Assembly (NCBI RefSeq): GCF_002088235.1
Contig: NZ_AQQV01000003.1
Location: 1-64,000, forward strand
Direction of reading: 5' to 3'
Length of the DNA: 64,000 nucleotides
Origin: Oceanococcus atlanticus
GTDB taxonomy: Bacteria; Pseudomonadota; Gammaproteobacteria; Nevskiales; Oceanococcaceae
A program made the position numbers and the translations under genes. Below are positions 60,913 through 64,000 of this stretch, in pieces. The notes under the pieces were generated by a model. That model ran no database searches. It saw only the letters and a program-made list of their open reading frames with translations, and was not told the origin of the DNA. Position 1 is the first letter of the stretch, and every line of letters begins with the position of its first letter.

Positions 60913-61749
60913 TCAGCGCTTGCGTGGCGTATTGAAGGCCGAGGCGGTGCCGGTCAGCGGGTGAGCCGGGGCCATATCGAGCACGTCCTGCCAGATTGCT
61001 TTGCCCGCGGCGTCCATGGCTTCGGTGGCCTGCACAAAGGCGTGGCGGGCCGGTCCATCGACCAGCGGTTCCGGTAACCACGGGTCAAACACCAGCATGC
61101 GGATGGCCTCGGCGCCGGCCAGATAGGATTCTCGCGCCGCCACATCGCGTTCAAGTTCGTCATGGCGTGCCAGCCACTGGTTCAGACGCTGGGTCTGCTC
61201 GCGATAGCGTCGATTAAGCGCATCGCCATCCCACAGTGCACGGATTGCATCGTCCTTGCGTGCTTCGAAGGCGCTGGCCAGAAAGACCGTGGCGTCGTCG
61301 GGTACGCCCAGATCGTGCAGGCGATGGCGGACCTCGGCGACACCGCCGCTGAGATTGTCCGGGCGTATATGCAAGCCTCGCTCAAGCTCGCGCAGGCCGA
61401 GCATGTCGAGTGCGCGTTCACGTTGGTTCAGGGCCTTGCGATCGCTGCGTCCCATCATTCCGGTGTGCACCGCAATGTACGCGCCGCTCCAGTCACACAG
61501 GCGCTGCTCGGCATTGTGCCAGCGCGCCACCTCCTGAGCCGTGTTGCGGGCCTGTGGACCAACCCCATAGGCGCCGCGACCGCGTGACTCGATCAAGCCC
61601 TCGGCCGACAGGCGCACCAGGGTCACGCGCACATTGTTTTCTGTGATCCGGAACAGAGCACAGGCGCGAATGATGCTTTGCACCGGCATGGCCTGGTCGG
61701 GGTCGGCAACCATCAGGCCGAGGATGAGTTTTTTGGCAGTGAGTTTCAT
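60913..61749 (-). CDS. PaaX-family transcriptional regulator
   Basis: A 278-residue regulator. The N-terminal winged helix (LILGLMVADPDQAMPVQSII, with ITENNVRVTLVRL as the recognition part, about 35-47) and the GLIESRGRGAYGVGP wing are the PaaX pattern; the central and C-terminal domains are those of the PaaX family. E. coli PaaX represses phenylacetate genes and responds to phenylacetyl-CoA. Here it is divergent from two crotonase genes and an acyl-CoA dehydrogenase, so an acyl-CoA effector is likely. A palindrome lies in the spacer at 61782-61800. Confidence 0.83.
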   Translation of the reverse strand: MKLTAKKLILGLMVADPDQAMPVQSIIRACALFRITENNVRVTLVRLSAEGLIESRGRGAYGVGPQARNTAQEVARWHNAEQRLCDWSGAYIAVHTGMMGRSDRKALNQRERALDMLGLRELERGLHIRPDNLSGGVAEVRHRLHDLGVPDDATVFLASAFEARKDDAIRALWDGDALNRRYREQTQRLNQWLARHDELERDVAARESYLAGAEAIRMLVFDPWLPEPLVDGPARHAFVQATEAMDAAGKAIWQDVLDMAPAHPLTGTASAFNTPRKR

Positions 61750-61781
61750 GGGCGATGAATCAGCGCGTCGAAGGCGACCTG

Positions 61782-61800
61782 ATTATTTACAATAAATAAT
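61782..61800. promoter_or_regulatory. AT-rich palindrome in the PaaX/crotonase spacer
   Basis: ATTATTTA-CAA-TAAATAAT is a perfect 8-bp inverted repeat in an otherwise GC-rich region. It is a good candidate operator for the PaaX-like protein, although it does not match the E. coli PaaX site. Confidence 0.5.
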
Positions 61801-61848
61801 TAAATTGAAAGAAAAGGTAACAAAGGCTACAGTCTGGGTCCTCGCAAT

Positions 61849-62655
61849 ATGGCTTATCCGATGACCACAGCCCGGCAAGACAGTGTGCTTTTTCAGACCC
61901 ACGGCGCGGTCTGCGTCGTGACCATCAATCGTCCCAGCGTACGCAACTGCGTGGATGGAGAAACCACCCGTTTGCTGCATGAGGCCTTTGTGCGCTTCGA
62001 GCAGGACGAGCAGCTGCGCGTGGCGGTGCTGACCGGGGCCGGCGAGCACTTTTGTGCCGGCGCCGATCTCAAGGCGGTGAGCGCCGGTGATGAAGAAAAG
62101 ATGCGGCGTATCCGCGAAGACCAGGATGGCCCGATGGGGCCGACACGTATGAGCCTGTCTAAGCCGGTTATTGCAGCGGTTAGTGGTTACTGCGTGGCTG
62201 GTGGGCTGGAACTCGCTGCCTGGTGTGATCTGCGGGTGGCCGATGAAAGTGCAGTCTTCGGCGTGTTCTGCCGCCGCTTTGGGGTTCCGCTGATTGATGG
62301 CGGCACGGTGCGTTTGCCGCGGCTGATCGGCATGAGTCATGCGCTGGATTTGATTCTGACGGGCAGGCCTGTGCAGGCCGAGGAGGCCGCTCATATGGGG
62401 CTGGCCAACCGCGTGGTGCCGACCGGTCAAGCGCTGGATGTGGCGTGTCAGCTGGCCGAGCAACTGGCGGCTTTCCCACAGCAATGCATGCGTGGTGATC
62501 GGCAAAGTGCCTATGAGCAATGGGGACTGAACGAGCACGACGCGTTGAGTAATGAAGCCCGCCATGGCCGCGCCACGCTGGCCTCGGGCGAAACCGGTGC
62601 GGGTGCCGGTCGATTCACCGCCGGATTGGGCCGGCACGGAGATTTTGGCGCATGA
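61849..62655 (+). CDS. enoyl-CoA hydratase/isomerase (crotonase)
   Basis: A 268-residue crotonase. GEHFCAGADLKAV (about 65-77) and SGYCVAGGLELAAWCDLRVA (about 110-129) form the acyl-CoA site and oxyanion hole. The first glutamate is present in LEL (about 120), while the second PE position is FGVPLIDGG, so hydratase activity is uncertain. ATG 61849 lacks a strong ribosome-binding site; ATG 61861 is an alternative. The stop overlaps the next gene's ATG by four bases. Confidence 0.83.
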   Translation: MAYPMTTARQDSVLFQTHGAVCVVTINRPSVRNCVDGETTRLLHEAFVRFEQDEQLRVAVLTGAGEHFCAGADLKAVSAGDEEKMRRIREDQDGPMGPTRMSLSKPVIAAVSGYCVAGGLELAAWCDLRVADESAVFGVFCRRFGVPLIDGGTVRLPRLIGMSHALDLILTGRPVQAEEAAHMGLANRVVPTGQALDVACQLAEQLAAFPQQCMRGDRQSAYEQWGLNEHDALSNEARHGRATLASGETGAGAGRFTAGLGRHGDFGA

Positions 62656-63572
62656 GCGAAACCCTCACCACCATGACCTACGCGCGTGATGGGCGGATTG
62701 CCCGGATCACGCTGAATCGCCCCGAACGCGGCAACGGTATTACGGCGCAATTGCCCCAGGAGCTGGCCGCCTGCGTTGAGCGGGCCAATCTTGACCCGCA
62801 GGTGCATGTCATCGCGCTGGCTGGCAACGGCTCCGGATTTTGTGGAGGCTACGATCTGGTTGAGAGCGCCGAAAGCCTGAGCATTGGCGAAGATGATCCG
62901 CAGCGTTCGGTCGGCTCGCCGCTGGATCCGCGGGTGCAGATGGACAACCATCGTCCGGATTCGACCTGGGACCCGATGGTCGACTACGCCATGATGAGCC
63001 GTAACGTGAAAGGCTTCATGAGCCTGTTTCATTCGGACAAGCCGGTGGTCTGCAAGGTGCACGGCTTCTGTGTCGCAGGTGGCACAGATATGGCCCTGTG
63101 TTCCGATCTGCTGGTCATCGCTGATGACGCCAAGATCGGCTATCCGCCAGCGCGTGTGTGGGGTTCGCCCACAACGTCGATCTGGTTTCATCGCATCGGC
63201 CTGGAGAAGGCCAAGCGCCTGCTGTTTACGGGCGACTGCCTGAGCGGCAAACAGGCTCAGCAATGGGGGCTGGCGATCGAGTCCGCGCCTCCTGATCAGC
63301 TGGATGAGCGCTTCGAAGCCCTGCTTGCGCGCATCGCGCGCATGCCGGTGAATCAGCTGATGATGATGAAATTATTGCTCAATCAGTCGGTGGCCCAGCA
63401 GGGGCTGCATACCACGCAGATTCTTGGCACCGTGTTTGATGGCATCACCCGCCATACCCGCGAGGGCCACGCCTTTCAGCAGACCGCCATGCGTGAGGGC
63501 TTCAAGGAGGCGGTGCGCCAGCGTGATGAGCCCTTCGGCGATTTTGGCCTGGATGCGTTCCGCCGAGGATGA
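62652..63572 (+). CDS. crotonase-family enoyl-CoA hydratase
   Basis: A 306-residue crotonase, longer than usual. NGSGFCGGYDL (about 58-68) and GFCVAGGTDMALCSDLLVI (about 138-156) are the two oxyanion-hole loops; an insertion of about 50 residues follows the first (DDPQRSVGSPLDP to MMSRNVKGFM). The catalytic glutamate of the second loop is replaced by Asp, and PPARVWG replaces the PE motif, so the reaction is uncertain. ATG 62652 overlaps the preceding TGA. It is followed by an acyl-CoA dehydrogenase gene, so both probably serve one acyl-CoA pathway. Confidence 0.82.
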   Translation: MSETLTTMTYARDGRIARITLNRPERGNGITAQLPQELAACVERANLDPQVHVIALAGNGSGFCGGYDLVESAESLSIGEDDPQRSVGSPLDPRVQMDNHRPDSTWDPMVDYAMMSRNVKGFMSLFHSDKPVVCKVHGFCVAGGTDMALCSDLLVIADDAKIGYPPARVWGSPTTSIWFHRIGLEKAKRLLFTGDCLSGKQAQQWGLAIESAPPDQLDERFEALLARIARMPVNQLMMMKLLLNQSVAQQGLHTTQILGTVFDGITRHTREGHAFQQTAMREGFKEAVRQRDEPFGDFGLDAFRRG

Positions 63573-63624
63573 GCGCGCAGCGGCATGTTTTACCCATTAC
63601 CCCATTCAGTCAGGATTTGAAGCC

Positions 63625-64000
63625 ATGAACCAGGCCCATCTCGGGGAAACCCATCGTGTAGAGAATGTGTCGACCGAGCTGGTCGACTACAACCTGTTCA
63701 CCACCGATACGCCGCTGGTCGAGGCCGTGGCACGCGAGGGCGGCGCCTGGGGCGCTACGCAGATTCATGATTTTGCGGCCCATATCGGCCGGGCCGAGTA
63801 CCTTGAACTGGGTTATCTCGCCAACCGCTACACCCCCGAGCTGGACACCCATGATCGCTTCGGGCGGCGTCTTGATCTGGTGCGCTATCACCCGGCGTAC
63901 CACCAGCTGATGGATACCGCCCTAAGCAACGGTTTGCACAGTGCGCCGTGGACCGATCCCAGAGCCGGTGCTCACGTGGTGCGCGGGGCCAAGTCCTTCA
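63625..64000 (+). CDS. AidB-like acyl-CoA dehydrogenase (partial)
   Basis: The first 125 residues, open to the window edge. NLFTTDTPLVEAVAREGG (about 24-41), then ELGYLANRYTPELDTHDRFG (about 65-84) and DLVRYHPAYHQLMDTAL (about 87-103), match the N terminus of AidB-type acyl-CoA dehydrogenases (E. coli AidB has the same order of motifs). The FAD and active-site residues lie beyond the window. ATG 63625 is preceded by a weak AGGA. It continues the crotonase operon. Confidence 0.82.
   Translation, partial: MNQAHLGETHRVENVSTELVDYNLFTTDTPLVEAVAREGGAWGATQIHDFAAHIGRAEYLELGYLANRYTPELDTHDRFGRRLDLVRYHPAYHQLMDTALSNGLHSAPWTDPRAGAHVVRGAKSF

Overview
The window reads as a piece of a gammaproteobacterial chromosome. 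Gram-negative envelope genes (TonB-dependent receptors, outer-membrane DUF1302, lipoproteins), GlyGly-CTERM anchoring, and many genes for hydrophobic substrates (Baeyer-Villiger monooxygenase, desaturases, rubredoxin, hotdog thioesterases, crotonases, paired DUF1302/DUF1329, Arabinose_bd-type AraC regulators) suggest a hydrocarbon- or sterol-using relative of the Nevskiales/Solimonadaceae or Xanthomonadales. This placement is inference from gene content. No rRNA or tRNA was seen.

Region 1 (1-11,772) is an integron cassette array with 14 well-formed attC sites of about 100 bp and a degenerate fifteenth that closes it. All cassettes point rightward, so attI and the integrase, if present, lie left of base 1. 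In almost every cassette the bases just after the left crossover are the reverse complement of the bases before its own attC R'' box, which fixes cassette limits to the base. Eight cassettes carry genes: a Mrr-like nuclease, a methyltransferase, an NTP_transf_6 protein, a four-helix membrane protein, a 678-residue PD-(D/E)XK protein, an FRG-domain protein, an acidic hypothetical and a GNAT. Six others are copies of one ~570 bp cassette with no confident gene, scattered between the coding cassettes.

Region 2 (12,046-17,848) holds secreted or surface proteins: a 14-repeat VCBS/GEVED/Calx-beta protein with a GlyGly-CTERM tail, a small lipoprotein and a collagen-like secreted protein. Region 3 (17,889-35,223) is a compact catabolic region: GNAT, an SRPBCC-ArsR operon with a large palindrome, an esterase and Baeyer-Villiger monooxygenase with a divergent AraC, convergent DUF1302/DUF1329, a second AraC, two desaturase-family enzymes (one coupled to rubredoxin and divergent from a TetR), alpha/beta hydrolases, a crotonase, and an FAD monooxygenase overlapping three thioesterase genes. 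Convergent neighbours repeatedly abut or overlap at their stop codons.

Region 4 (35,323-48,906) holds the ABC-F ATPase Uup, YceI with a cytochrome b561-YceI fusion, pyruvate carboxylase, a TonB receptor coupled to a sterol-desaturase-family enzyme, a lipoprotein, and a hydrolase/membrane/MOSC operon. Region 5 (49,218-53,589) is a four-gene coupled operon: a ZorA/MotA-like stator with a very long tail containing an exact 402-bp tandem repeat, a ZorB/MotB-like partner, and two small proteins I do not recognise. The known Zorya effectors ZorC, ZorD and ZorE are absent. It is the best candidate here for an undescribed system. Region 6 (53,640-59,671) is a cobalamin riboswitch followed by btuB, a propeller-like lipoprotein resembling Bacteroides BtuG in position and type, then btuC, btuD and btuF. 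Region 7 (59,668-64,000) has a membrane protein, a PaaX-family regulator, two crotonases and the start of an AidB-like acyl-CoA dehydrogenase cut by the window edge.
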